A DNA stretch of 64,000 nt. It comes from Bradyrhizobium sp. AUGA SZCCT0176 (GTDB taxonomy: Bacteria > Pseudomonadota > Alphaproteobacteria > Rhizobiales > Xanthobacteraceae). This document shows positions 9,838-19,535 of the stretch, piece after piece. The position numbers and the translations under genes are program-made. The stretch is taken from NCBI RefSeq assembly GCF_018130145.1, contig NZ_JAFCMB010000001.1, positions 620,001 to 684,000 of the forward strand, given 5' to 3'. The notes below the pieces were generated by a model, which was not told the DNA's origin, did no database searches, and saw nothing but the letters and a program-made list of their open reading frames with translations. How positions within the stretch are numbered: the stretch's first letter is position 1; each line of letters starts with the position of its first letter.

Positions 9838-10829
9838 CGCCGCAAGCCGCCAATAATGCCATCGTCTCGGTGCGCGATCTCCAGGTCGGCTTTCAGACCA
9901 CCGATCGCCGCGCCATTGTGAAGGCGGTCGACGGCGTCAGTTTTGACGTTCGTCGCGGCGAGACCTTTGGCATCATCGGCGAATCCGGATCGGGCAAGAC
10001 CACGATCGGCCGTGCGCTGGTGTTCCTGCTCAAACCCAGCGGCGGCGCGATCCTGCACAATGGCGTCGATCCGTTGGCGATGCCGCGGCAGCAGTTCCAA
10101 AGCCATCGCCGCGACTACCAGATCATCTTCCAGGACCCGAATGCGGCGCTGAACCCACGCATGACGATATTATCGTCGGTGCTGGAGCCGCTCGAACTGG
10201 CGCGCGCAGGATCGAAGGCCGAGCGGCTGCAGCGGGCGCATGAGGCGATGGACCGGGTCGGTCTGCCGCAGGACCTCGGCGAGCGCTATCCGCACCAGCT
10301 GTCCGGCGGCCAGAAGCAGCGCGTGGTGATTGCCCGGGCGCTCACGCTGCGCCCCAAACTGATCGTCTGTGACGAGGTGGTAGCGGCGCTCGACATGTCG
10401 ATCCGCGGCGACGTGCTCAATCTGTTCGCCGAACTGCAGCGCGATCTTGGGCTTACATACGTCTTCATCACCCACGATCTCGCCGTGGTGTCCCATATCA
10501 GCGAGCGGATCGCGGTGATGTATCTGGGACGTTTCGTCGAGCTAGGCCCGACCGAAAAGGTCTCGGAACGGCCGCTGCACCCCTATACCCAGGCGCTGCT
10601 GTCGGCCGAGCCGCGGCCGTTGCCGTCGACCATGCGCGGCAACAATCGCATCGTCCTGCAGGGCGAGATCCCGAGCCCGATCGACCCGCCATCGGGGTGC
10701 CGCTTCCGCACCCGCTGCCAGTATGCGCAAGCCGTCTGCGCCGAGAAGACGCCGGACTGGCGCGAGCTGATGCCCGATCACTGGGTCGCTTGCCATTTCG
10801 CCGACCGCCCGAATTTTTCACCGAACTAA
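9834..10829 (+). CDS. Dipeptide/oligopeptide-type ABC ATPase (DppF-like)
   Basis: A 331-residue partner ATPase: Walker A GESGSGKTT, signature LSGGQKQRV, Walker B LIVCDEVVAALD, and the oligo_HPY tail with CRFRTRCQYAQAVC. It overlaps the upstream ATPase by four bases (ATGA). In the Walker B extension the usual DEPTSALD reads DEVVAALD: the catalytic Glu is kept but Pro is replaced, a minor departure. It forms the heterodimeric motor of the Dpp-type importer encoded here. Confidence 0.93.
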
Positions 10830-10854
10830 CAGAAGAACCGCTGGAGGAATTGCC

Positions 10855-12402
10855 ATGACACAGACGACGCGACGCGAGGTAATGGCGCTGATATCGGGCG
10901 CGCTGGCTGGTGCAACCCTCGGCGGCCACGCATTTGCGCAAGGCACGCCGAAGCGCGGCGGGATCCTACGCATCTCGGCGCCTGCCAATCCGTCGAGCCT
11001 TGACCCCGCCACCGGCGGCGCCGGTTCGGACCATGCCTTCCTGTTCACGATGTACGACACGCTGACCGAATGGGATTTCGAGACGCTCAAGCCCAAGCCC
11101 GGCCTAGCCGAGAGCTGGACCTTTTCGGACCCGACCACCCTGGTGCTCAACATCCGCTCCGGTGTGACGTTCCACGATGGCACGCCGCTCGATGCCGAGG
11201 CCGTCAAGTTCAACTTGGAGCGCAACAAGCGCGATCCGAAATCCAACATCAAGGCTGATCTTGCCGCGATGGAATCGGCTGCGGTGACCGGTCCGTTGCA
11301 GGTCACGTTGAAGCTGAGCACACCCGACGCTGCATTGCCCGGCATTCTCTCCGACCGCGCCGGCATGATGGTGTCGCCGGCCGCGGTCAAGGCCAGTGCG
11401 GCCGGCAATGTCGCGCGCACGCCGGTCGGCGCCGGCGCCTATGCTTTCGTCAGCTGGGCGGATGGCGAGAAGATCGTCATCAAGCGCAACGAGAAATATT
11501 GGAAGCCCAACCGTCCCTATCCAGATGGAATCGAGTTCTCGATCATTCCGGAATTGACTACCGGATCGCGGTCGGTGACCGCCGGCCAGAACGATCTGAT
11601 GTACCAGCTGCCGCCGCGGCAGAAGGCGATCGTGGAGCGCGCCAGCAGCATCAAGATCTTCAACGGCCCGACGCTGTACGTGTTCCAGATCTTCCTGAAC
11701 TGGGCAAAGCCGCCGTTCGACAACATCAAGGTGCGCCAGGCCTTCAATTTTGCGATTGATCGCGAAACCTTCGTCAAGGCGGCGCTCGCAGGCTTGGCCG
11801 AGCCCGCTTACATGAACCTGCCGAAAGCGCATTGGGCCTACGACAAGTCCGTCGCCGGACTTTATCCCTACGATCCCGACAAGGCGAAGAAGCTGCTCAT
11901 TGAGGCCGGATTTAAGGACGGCTTACCGATCGAACTGGTCGGTTATCCCGATCAGGATTCGGTGCAGCGCCAGGAAATCCTGATCGAACAGTTCCGCAAA
12001 GCAGGCATGAATGTGCGCTTCTTGAATGCGCCGATCGCGGAAGCCTCTGCCGCGTTCTTCGGCGCCGAGAAGCGCGGCTCCGGCATTCTCGCGGCCTGGA
12101 CCGGGCGGCCCGATCCCAGCCTGACCTATTCGCTGATGTTCACCAAGGACGCCTATTATAATGGTGGCCGGGGTGCGGTGCCGCCGGAGCTCGAAGCCGC
12201 GATCAAGGAGTCGCGGGCGTCCGAAGACATCGAGCTGCGCCGCAAGGCGTTCGCGACCGTGCAGCGGCTGGTGATGGAAAACGCCTTCGTGGCACCGCTC
12301 GCGTTCCAGTTCGAACTGGTCGCGATGAACAAGAAGGTGCAGGGCTACAGGCCGAACCTGCTGGGCAAGCCGAAATACGACGACGTCTGGCTGGAGAGCT
12401 AA
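10855..12402 (+). CDS. Dpp-type ABC periplasmic binding protein (SBP_bac_5)
   Basis: A 515-residue family 5 solute-binding protein. The N-terminus TTRREVMALISGALAGA ending AFAQG is a twin-arginine-like signal, so the protein may be exported folded. The mature part has the family hallmarks LDPATGGAGSDH, WDFETLKPKPGLAESW and VRQAFNFAIDRE. GGAGG lies just upstream of the ATG. Family 5 proteins bind peptides, opines, glutathione, nickel or other organic solutes. With the CoA-transferase and carboxylase in the same unit, an organic acid or amide ligand is plausible but unproven. Confidence 0.93.
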   Translation: MTQTTRREVMALISGALAGATLGGHAFAQGTPKRGGILRISAPANPSSLDPATGGAGSDHAFLFTMYDTLTEWDFETLKPKPGLAESWTFSDPTTLVLNIRSGVTFHDGTPLDAEAVKFNLERNKRDPKSNIKADLAAMESAAVTGPLQVTLKLSTPDAALPGILSDRAGMMVSPAAVKASAAGNVARTPVGAGAYAFVSWADGEKIVIKRNEKYWKPNRPYPDGIEFSIIPELTTGSRSVTAGQNDLMYQLPPRQKAIVERASSIKIFNGPTLYVFQIFLNWAKPPFDNIKVRQAFNFAIDRETFVKAALAGLAEPAYMNLPKAHWAYDKSVAGLYPYDPDKAKKLLIEAGFKDGLPIELVGYPDQDSVQRQEILIEQFRKAGMNVRFLNAPIAEASAAFFGAEKRGSGILAAWTGRPDPSLTYSLMFTKDAYYNGGRGAVPPELEAAIKESRASEDIELRRKAFATVQRLVMENAFVAPLAFQFELVAMNKKVQGYRPNLLGKPKYDDVWLES

Positions 12403-12406
12403 CCGA

Positions 12407-13363
12407 ATGGCGCGACGAAGTCCGACAAGGGTCATCGGCGGCCGCCTGCTGCAGGCGCTGCCCGTGATCCTGCTCGCGACCTTCATGGTGTTCGCGCTGC
12501 TCAAGCTGGTGCCCGGCGACATCGCGGTGACGTTGGCCGGCGACAACGCCACCGACGCGCGCATTACCGAAATCCGGAAGGTCTACGGCCTCGATCGGCC
12601 GTTCCTGGTGCAGTATGGCGCGTGGCTGGCGAATGTCGTGCAAGGCGACCTGTCGCAATCACTGCTGACGGGCGAGAAGGTCGCAACCTCGATCTCGCGG
12701 GCCTTTCCCAACACGCTCCTTATTGTCGCGATCGCGCTGGTGCTGGCGCTGGTCACGGGAATCCCGATGGGGGTGATCGCGGCGATCAAGCCCGATGGCT
12801 GGGTCGACAAGACGGTCAGCATGATCGCCTCGCTCGGGGTCGCAATACCCGGCTTTTGGCTGGCGATGATCCTGGTCGCCGAGATTTCACTGAAGCTGAA
12901 CTGGCTGCCGGCAACCGGCGCGAAATCCTTCAGCGTCTCGCCCATCGAGGCGATCCGGCATGCCCTGCTGCCGGGCATTGCGATTGCCGCCTACGGCATG
13001 GCCGAGGTGGCGCGGCAGTTGCGTGGATCGCTGCTGGAAGTGCTGTCGTCGCAATATGTGCGCACCCTGCACGCCAAGGGCCTCTCGATGACCCGGATCC
13101 TGTGGCAGCACGGGCTCAAGAATGTCAGCGTCAATCTGTTCACGATCATCAGCATCCTGGTCAACCGCATGCTGGCGGCGACCGTCGTGATCGAAGCCGT
13201 GTTTGCGATTCCGGGCCTCGGTAGCCTGATCGTGCGCGGCGCGATCCAGCGTGATTTTCCGATCGTGCAGGGCGTGGTCTTTACGATGGTGATCGTGGTC
13301 ATTCTGGTGAACCTGATCGCGGACCTGCTGTGCGCGGCCGTTGATCCCCGGATCGAACAATGA
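12407..13363 (+). CDS. Dpp-type ABC permease (DppB-like)
   Basis: A 318-residue permease with an N-terminal transmembrane helix (ALPVILLATFMVFALLKLV), a periplasmic region ending with GLDRPFLVQYGAWL, and the BPD_transp_1 core with the ATPase-docking loop near TLHAKGLSMTRILWQHGLKN. It begins four bases after the binding protein and overlaps dppC by four bases. Length and layout match DppB/OppB. Confidence 0.93.
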   Translation: MARRSPTRVIGGRLLQALPVILLATFMVFALLKLVPGDIAVTLAGDNATDARITEIRKVYGLDRPFLVQYGAWLANVVQGDLSQSLLTGEKVATSISRAFPNTLLIVAIALVLALVTGIPMGVIAAIKPDGWVDKTVSMIASLGVAIPGFWLAMILVAEISLKLNWLPATGAKSFSVSPIEAIRHALLPGIAIAAYGMAEVARQLRGSLLEVLSSQYVRTLHAKGLSMTRILWQHGLKNVSVNLFTIISILVNRMLAATVVIEAVFAIPGLGSLIVRGAIQRDFPIVQGVVFTMVIVVILVNLIADLLCAAVDPRIEQ

Positions 13364-14244
13364 CGGATTTGGCGCTCGAAACCCCCAAGCGACTGGTCCA
13401 GCCGAGCCGGCTGCGGCGGTTTTTCCGCTGGCTGGCGGGCGATCTGCGCGCCGCGCTGGCGATCCTGGTGCTGCTGGTGCTGGTGATTGTCGCGATCGGC
13501 GCGCCCTGGATCGCGCCCTATCTGCCGACAGCGCAGGACGCCAACAACATGCTGGCCGCACCGGGGCCCGGACATCTGCTCGGCACCGACGATCTCGGCC
13601 GCGACATCTTCAGTCGGCTGATCTACGGCGCGCCGGCAACGGTGTATGCCAGCCTGCTCGCGGTCAGCGTCGCGGTTGCGATCGGCCTGCCGGTTGGGCT
13701 GGCCGCCGGGTTCTTCGGCGGCTGGACCGACGATATCATCAGCCGGATCATCGATACGTTTCTGTCATTCCCCGCCATCGTGCTGGCGATTGCGGTCACC
13801 GGCGCGCTCGGCATCGGCCTCACCAACGGCATGATTGCCGTGGGCATCGTGATGTTCCCGGCGCTGGCGCGAATCGTCCGCGCCCGGACACTGATCGTGC
13901 GGCAGGAGCTCTATGTCGACGCCTCCAGGTGTTTTGGGGCGCCGGCCTGGCATATCCTGTGGAAGCATGTGCTGCCGAACGCCCTGCAGCCGGTGATCGT
14001 GCAGGTCACGCTCTTGCTGGCGGCGGCGCTGCTGGCGGAGGCCAGCCTCAGCTTCCTTGGGCTCGGTATCCAGCCGCCAAACCCGAGCTGGGGCGCGATG
14101 CTGGCCCGCGCCTACCAGTATATGGAGATCGCGCCGGAGCAGATGTATGCCCCGGGGCTTGCCATTCTGGTGGTCTCGTTGGCATTCAATGCGCTGGGAG
14201 AGTCCTTGCGTATCGTGCTCGATCCGACCATGAAGGATCGATAA
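13360..14244 (+). CDS. Dpp-type ABC permease (DppC-like)
   Basis: A 294-residue permease of the DppC/OppC type: a cytoplasmic N-terminus, a first transmembrane helix (ALAILVLLVLVIVAIGAPW), the LLGTDDLGRDIFSRLIYG motif typical of the C subunit, and the docking loop SRCFGAPAWHILWKHVLPN. It overlaps dppB by ATGA. A long open frame in another phase runs through this gene into the carboxylase; it is a shadow and not used here. Confidence 0.93.
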   Translation: MTDLALETPKRLVQPSRLRRFFRWLAGDLRAALAILVLLVLVIVAIGAPWIAPYLPTAQDANNMLAAPGPGHLLGTDDLGRDIFSRLIYGAPATVYASLLAVSVAVAIGLPVGLAAGFFGGWTDDIISRIIDTFLSFPAIVLAIAVTGALGIGLTNGMIAVGIVMFPALARIVRARTLIVRQELYVDASRCFGAPAWHILWKHVLPNALQPVIVQVTLLLAAALLAEASLSFLGLGIQPPNPSWGAMLARAYQYMEIAPEQMYAPGLAILVVSLAFNALGESLRIVLDPTMKDR

Positions 14245-14264
14245 TCCTTTTGCGGAAGCATTTT

Positions 14265-17200
14265 ATGCCCTTCAATAAGCTCCTGATCGCCAATCGCGGC
14301 GAGATTGCCATTCGTATCGCGCGGGCCGCGGGCGAGACCGGCCTTGCCACTGTCGCGATCTACCCCACCGACGACGCGCTGTCGTTGCATGTCCGCTCCG
14401 CTGACGCAGCGCATGAAATCCCGGGGCGGGGCGCGCGGGCCTATCTCGACATCGAGGCGGTCGTGGCCGCCGCCAAAGCCACCGGCTGCGATGCACTGCA
14501 TCCCGGTTACGGCTTTCTCAGCGAAAACACCTTTCTGGCCCGGCGTTGTGCGGAAGAGGGCATCACCTTTGTCGGCCCGTCGCCGGAGGCGCTGGATCTG
14601 TTCGGCGACAAGGCCAAGGCCAAGGCGCTGGCGAAGGAGTGCGGCGTGCCCATCATCGAGGGTACCAGCGGCCCGACCTCGCTCGACCAGGCCAAGGACT
14701 TCTTCGCGTCGCTGGGCTCTGGCGCCGCCGTCATGATCAAGGCTATCGCCGGTGGCGGCGGGCGCGGCATGCGTATCGTGGACGATGCGGCAAAGCTGGA
14801 AGAAGCCTATGTGCGCTGCCAGTCCGAGGCCAAGGCGGCCTTCGGCAGGGACGGCGTCTATGTCGAGCGCCTGATTCGCAACGCCCGCCACATCGAAGTG
14901 CAGATCATCGGCGACCATCACGGCGCGATCAGCCATCTGTGGGAACGCGAATGCACCATCCAGCGGCGGAACCAGAAGCTGATCGAGGTGGCGCCAAGCC
15001 CGTCGCTGAGCAACAGTCTGCGCACGCGGATCATCGACGCCGCCCGGGAACTCGCCGGCGCCGCGAACTACGACAATCTCGGCACTTTCGAATTTCTGGT
15101 CGACGGCGACGCGAGGGGCGACGCGCAGGCCTTCGCCTTCATCGAGGCTAATCCGCGGCTGCAGGTCGAGCACACCGTGACCGAGGAGGTGCTGGGCGTC
15201 GATCTGGTGCAGGCGCAGCTGGCGGTCGCCGGCGGCGCCACGCTGGGTTCGCTCGGCCTCGCGCAGGCCTATATTCCGAAACCGCGTGGCTACGCGATGC
15301 AGCTCCGCGTCAACATGGAGGTGATGGACGAGAACGGTGTCACCAAGCCGACCGGCGGCACGCTCTCCATGTTCGATCTGCCGGCCGGGCCCGGCGTGCG
15401 CGTCGATACGTTCGGCTATTCCGGCTACAAGACCAGCGCCGCCTTCGACTCGCTGCTCGCCAAGGTCATCGTGCGCGCGACCGGCCCAAATTGGGCCGAC
15501 GTGGTGCAGAAGGCCACCCGCACGTTGCGTGAATTTCGCATTGGCGGCGTTGCCACCAATATCCCGTTCCTCGGCGCGGTGCTGGCGCATCCGGATTTCG
15601 TCGCCAACCGGATCAATACCGGCTTTATCGATACCCATGTCGCCGCGCTGGTGCACGCGGCGAACGATCTCTCGGCGCCGGAGCTGCTGGAAGCGGGCGC
15701 GGCCGTGTCCATTCCCGAGGCCCGCGAAGCCTCGGCTGGGTCAGCCGGTCCGGCCGGCTCCGTCCCGGTGCCGGCGCCGCTGCAGGGTACGATTGTCGCG
15801 ATCGAGGTACGGGAAGGCGATCTCGTCCGTCCGGGCCAGCAAATTGCCGTGCTCGAATCCATGAAGATGGAGCATCTCGTGACCGCGCCGCATGGCGGCA
15901 AGGTGACCAGGATCGCTGCGGAAGCCGGCGTCACGCTGATGCAGGATGAGGCCATCCTGTTTCTCGAACCGGCCGAGATCGATGCGCATGACGTCGCGGA
16001 AGAAGAGGATGTCGATCTCGACCACATCCGCCCTGACCTCGCCGAACTGATCGCGCGTCACGCCATCACGCTGGATGAGAACCGGCCGGCCTCGGTCGAG
16101 CGCCGTCGCAAGACCAACCAGCGCACGGCGCGCGAAAACCTCGCGCAGCTCGTCGATGAGGGGTCCTTTGTCGAATATGGCTCGCTCGCGATCGCGGCGC
16201 AGCGGCGGCGGCGCAAGGTCGACGACCTCATTCAGAACACGCCGGCTGACGGCCTGATCTCCGGCGTCGCCACCGTGAATGCGGAAAAATTCGGCGCGGA
16301 AGGCGCGCGCTGCATGGTGATCTCCTATGATTACACCGTGCTGGCCGGCACCCAGGGCCATATGAACCACAAGAAGATCGACCGCATGCTCGGGCTCGCC
16401 GAACAATGGCGGATGCCGCTGGTGTTTTACGCGGAAGGCGGCGGCGGCCGTCCCGGCGATACGGATCGGTTGGGCATGACCGGTCTCGACGGGCCGTCCT
16501 TTGTGCAATTTGCAAAACTGTCGGGATTGGTGCCTGTCATCGGCGTCGTCTCCGGCTATTGCTTTGCCGGCAATGCCGCGATGCTCGGCTGTTGCGACGT
16601 GATCATTGCCACCAAAAACGCGTCGATCGGCATGGGCGGGCCGGCGATGATCGAAGGCGGCGGGCTTGGCGTCTATCATCCGGCTGAAGTCGGCCCGGTG
16701 TCGTTCCAGTCGCCGAACGGTGTGATCGATATCCTGGTCGAGGACGAAGCGGAAGCAACCTCCGCCGCGCAAAAATATCTGTCGTACTTCCAGGGGGCGG
16801 TGTCGGACTGGAAAGCGCCGGACCAGCGGCTGCTGCGGCGCGCGATCCCGGAGAACCGGCTGAGGGTCTATGACATCCGGACCGTGATCGACCTTCTCGC
16901 CGACGAGGGATCAGTACTCGAAATTCGCCGCGATTTCGGCGTCGGCATGATCACGGCGTTCATCCGCATCGAGGGAAAACCGTTCGGGCTGATCGCCAAC
17001 AATCCAAAACACCTTGGCGGTGCCATCGATGCGCCGGCCGGCGACAAAGCCGCGCGTTTCCTGCAGCTGTGCGATGCCTTTGACATTCCGATCGTGTCGC
17101 TGTGCGATACGCCGGGTTTCATGGTCGGGCCCGAGGCCGAAAAGACCGCGATCGTGCGCCATGTGGCGCGGATGTTCGTGACCGGCGCCAGCCTCACGGT

Positions 17201-17582
17201 GCCGTTGTTCGGCATCGTGCTGCGCAAGGGTTATGGCCTCGGTGCGCAGGCCATGATCGGCGGCGGCTTTCATGCCTCGTTCTTCACGGTGGCGTGGCCG
17301 ACCGGCGAATTCGGCGGCATGGGCCTTGAGGGCTATGTTCGGCTCGGCTTCCGCAAGGAAATGGAAGCGATCGCCGATCCCGAAGAGCGCGAGAAATACT
17401 ACAAGGCCAAGGTCGCCGAACTCTATGCCAACGGCAAGGCGGTTTCGATCGCCTCCGTGCTGGAGATCGACGAGGTCATCGATCCCGCTGATACAAGGCA
17501 CTGGATCATGTCGGGGCTCAGGTCGGTGCCGAAGCCGGAGCCGCGGAGTGGCCGCAAGCGGCCGTGCATCGATGCGTGGTGA
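14265..17582 (+). CDS. Single-chain biotin-dependent acyl-CoA carboxylase (LCC-like)
   Basis: A 1105-residue polypeptide holding a whole carboxylase. It starts with biotin carboxylase from residue 1 (KLLIANRGEIAIRI, ATP loop GGGGRGMR, EANPRLQVEHTVTE). A linker/BT region follows, then a biotinyl domain with ESMKMEH, where Lys534 would carry biotin. The carboxyltransferase runs from about 590 to the end (GTQGHMNHKK; GYCFAGNAAMLGCCD; KGYGLGAQAM). This order matches the single-chain long-chain acyl-CoA carboxylases known from Mycobacterium avium and relatives, distinct from two-subunit propionyl/acetyl-CoA carboxylases. ATG 14265 is 20 bases after dppC. It probably carboxylates the thioester made by the upstream CoA-transferase. 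Confidence 0.93.
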   Translation: MPFNKLLIANRGEIAIRIARAAGETGLATVAIYPTDDALSLHVRSADAAHEIPGRGARAYLDIEAVVAAAKATGCDALHPGYGFLSENTFLARRCAEEGITFVGPSPEALDLFGDKAKAKALAKECGVPIIEGTSGPTSLDQAKDFFASLGSGAAVMIKAIAGGGGRGMRIVDDAAKLEEAYVRCQSEAKAAFGRDGVYVERLIRNARHIEVQIIGDHHGAISHLWERECTIQRRNQKLIEVAPSPSLSNSLRTRIIDAARELAGAANYDNLGTFEFLVDGDARGDAQAFAFIEANPRLQVEHTVTEEVLGVDLVQAQLAVAGGATLGSLGLAQAYIPKPRGYAMQLRVNMEVMDENGVTKPTGGTLSMFDLPAGPGVRVDTFGYSGYKTSAAFDSLLAKVIVRATGPNWADVVQKATRTLREFRIGGVATNIPFLGAVLAHPDFVANRINTGFIDTHVAALVHAANDLSAPELLEAGAAVSIPEAREASAGSAGPAGSVPVPAPLQGTIVAIEVREGDLVRPGQQIAVLESMKMEHLVTAPHGGKVTRIAAEAGVTLMQDEAILFLEPAEIDAHDVAEEEDVDLDHIRPDLAELIARHAITLDENRPASVERRRKTNQRTARENLAQLVDEGSFVEYGSLAIAAQRRRRKVDDLIQNTPADGLISGVATVNAEKFGAEGARCMVISYDYTVLAGTQGHMNHKKIDRMLGLAEQWRMPLVFYAEGGGGRPGDTDRLGMTGLDGPSFVQFAKLSGLVPVIGVVSGYCFAGNAAMLGCCDVIIATKNASIGMGGPAMIEGGGLGVYHPAEVGPVSFQSPNGVIDILVEDEAEATSAAQKYLSYFQGAVSDWKAPDQRLLRRAIPENRLRVYDIRTVIDLLADEGSVLEIRRDFGVGMITAFIRIEGKPFGLIANNPKHLGGAIDAPAGDKAARFLQLCDAFDIPIVSLCDTPGFMVGPEAEKTAIVRHVARMFVTGASLTVPLFGIVLRKGYGLGAQAMIGGGFHASFFTVAWPTGEFGGMGLEGYVRLGFRKEMEAIADPEEREKYYKAKVAELYANGKAVSIASVLEIDEVIDPADTRHWIMSGLRSVPKPEPRSGRKRPCIDAW

Positions 17583-17600
17583 GGACGCGAATCCATCCAC

Positions 17601-17725
17601 GTCGTCCCGGCCTTGAGCCGGGACCCATACGCCGCAGCGCCGATTGTTCTTCGCACGCTGTTCGACGGCGTCGCTTCAACAATAGATGACCGGGGTTATG
17701 GGTCCCGGCTCAAGGCCGGGACGAC
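17601..17725. repeat. Perfect 29-bp inverted repeat between convergent genes
   Basis: The arms 17601-17629 and 17697-17725 are exact reverse complements (GTCGTCCCGGCCTTGAGCCG onward, ending at CCCATA). They enclose a 67-base loop. It lies between the carboxylase and the monooxygenase, which converge, and could end transcription from both sides. The same CGTCCCGGC-type element is known to be dispersed in Bradyrhizobiaceae genomes. Confidence 0.85.
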
Positions 17726-17728
17726 ATT

Positions 17729-19351
17729 TTAGCCCAGCCGCAACTCGTCATATCCCTTCGCCGCGACCTCGTCGCATCGCGCGCGGTAGGCCGGGGCGCT
17801 GCCGCTGTAGCGGGCGATGATGCGGGTTTGCTTGCCTTCGACGTTGGAATTGATGCCGGTCATCCAGGAATCGATCTCGTTGGACAACAGCCCGACGCCG
17901 AGCGCCTTGACGTGATCTGTCCATGACTGCACGCCGGCGGTGGTCGCTTCTATCAGCGTCAATTTATTATCCATCGCAAAGCGTACCAGCCCGGTCACCC
18001 AATCGACGCTGTATTCGATGCTGCGCGGGATGTTGCCGAGCGCGGTGTGCGGCCCCATCAGCATCATCATGTTTGGGAATTCGTGGACCATGATGCCTAG
18101 GTAAGTCTGCGGCCCGTGCTTCCACTTCTCCTGCAGCCGCGCCTCATTGACGCCGCGGAAGTCGATCTTGTCGAAGCTGCCGGTGAGCGCGTCAAACCCG
18201 GTCGCATAGATGATGATGTCGAACTCGAATTCCTTCGCGCTGGTCTTGATGCCCGCTTGCGTGATCCGCTCGATCGGTGTCTCCTTGATGTCGACCAGCT
18301 CGACATTGTCCTGGTTGTAGACCTCGAAGTAAAACGTCTCCAGCGGCAGCCGCCGTGTGCCGAACCCATGGTTCTTCGGAATCAGCTTCTCGGCGACCTC
18401 GGGGTTTTTCACCCGCTGGCGGATTTTCCGTGCCACGAAATCGCTGATCGTCGCATTCGCCTTGCGGTCGATCAGGATGTCCTTGAAATTCCCCTGCCAG
18501 ATCCCAAAACCGCGCTCGCCATAGAGCCGCTCATAGTTGGCTTCGCGCTCCTCGTCGGACACCTCGAACGCGCCGCGCGTGTCAGGCGTGTGGACGAAGC
18601 AGGCAAAAGTCTCCTGGCAGCGGGCAAATATCTCGGGATAGCCGGCCTTGATTTTCTTCTGCGTCTCGGCGTCGATCTTGCCGTTGTGCAGCGGCGCTGC
18701 CCAATTCGCCGTTCGCTGGAACACCGTCAGATGTCCGACCTGCCCGGCGATGGTCTGGATGGTCTGGATGCCGGTTGCGCCGGTGCCGATGACAGCGACG
18801 CGCTTGCCGGTGAAATCCACCGGTTCTTTGGGCCAGCGCGCGGTGTGGAACGATGCGCCCTTGAAATCGCCGAGACCTTCGATTCGGGGCAGCGTAGGCG
18901 TCGAGAGCGGACCGATCGCCGTGATCAGGAAGCGGGAGTTGAAGCGGCTGCCGTCTTCCAGCGTGATCGTCCAGCTCCGGGTTTCTTCGTCGTAATGCGC
19001 GGCCTTGACCCGCCTTTCGAACTGAATGTCCCGGCGCAGATCGAACTTGTCGGCGACATAGTTGCAGTAGCGCAATGTTTCCGGCTGGCCTGCAAAATGC
19101 TCGGACCAGTCCCACTCCTGCAGCAACTCCTTGGAGAAGGAATAACCATAGGAATAACTCTCGGAATCGAAGCGTGCTCCGGGATAACGGTTCCAGTACC
19201 AGGTACCGCCGACATCGGTGCCCGCCTCGAATACGTGCACGCGCAAGCCCAGTTCGCGCAGCCGGTAGAGTTGGTACATGCCGGAAAGGCCGGCGCCGAT
19301 GATGATGACGTCAAGATCCGGAATCGGCGTTGCTCCCAAGTCTGTTCTCAA
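17729..19351 (-). CDS. Baeyer-Villiger-type flavin monooxygenase
   Basis: A 540-residue FAD/NADPH monooxygenase that inserts oxygen into ketones in this family. It has a first Rossmann motif GAGLSGM near residue 19, the type I Baeyer-Villiger fingerprint FKGASFHTARWP, and a second Rossmann motif GTGATGIQ just after it. The start is TTG 19351 with AAGGA seven bases upstream; no ATG fits as well. It is transcribed away from the P450/GMC genes, sharing a 184-base divergent promoter region. With them it could oxidise a cyclic ketone or terpenoid in steps; the substrate is unknown. Confidence 0.92.
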   Translation of the reverse strand: MRTDLGATPIPDLDVIIIGAGLSGMYQLYRLRELGLRVHVFEAGTDVGGTWYWNRYPGARFDSESYSYGYSFSKELLQEWDWSEHFAGQPETLRYCNYVADKFDLRRDIQFERRVKAAHYDEETRSWTITLEDGSRFNSRFLITAIGPLSTPTLPRIEGLGDFKGASFHTARWPKEPVDFTGKRVAVIGTGATGIQTIQTIAGQVGHLTVFQRTANWAAPLHNGKIDAETQKKIKAGYPEIFARCQETFACFVHTPDTRGAFEVSDEEREANYERLYGERGFGIWQGNFKDILIDRKANATISDFVARKIRQRVKNPEVAEKLIPKNHGFGTRRLPLETFYFEVYNQDNVELVDIKETPIERITQAGIKTSAKEFEFDIIIYATGFDALTGSFDKIDFRGVNEARLQEKWKHGPQTYLGIMVHEFPNMMMLMGPHTALGNIPRSIEYSVDWVTGLVRFAMDNKLTLIEATTAGVQSWTDHVKALGVGLLSNEIDSWMTGINSNVEGKQTRIIARYSGSAPAYRARCDEVAAKGYDELRLG

Positions 19352-19535
19352 TGTATGTCCTTGGCACCAAAACTATCCGTTCTTGCGCCGGTGGACAAAC
19401 CCCGCCTGGACGCGTGGCAGGGTTGCAGGTTTGCCGCCGGGCTGCCTCTCGCGCCTTTACTCATGGCCATATCTGCCCCTATCGTCGAAGGCAGGAGCGC
19501 CCGGCAAGCGGCGACGGAAACAGGGGAGGGACACG

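Noticed and set aside
13341..14264. 308-codon N-terminal extension of the carboxylase
   Set aside because: It runs out of phase through dppC, is Arg/Ala-rich nonsense, and the biotin carboxylase fold starts exactly at ATG 14265.
14112..15656. Minus-strand 514-codon frame opposite the carboxylase
   Set aside because: Antisense shadow without domain or ribosome site.
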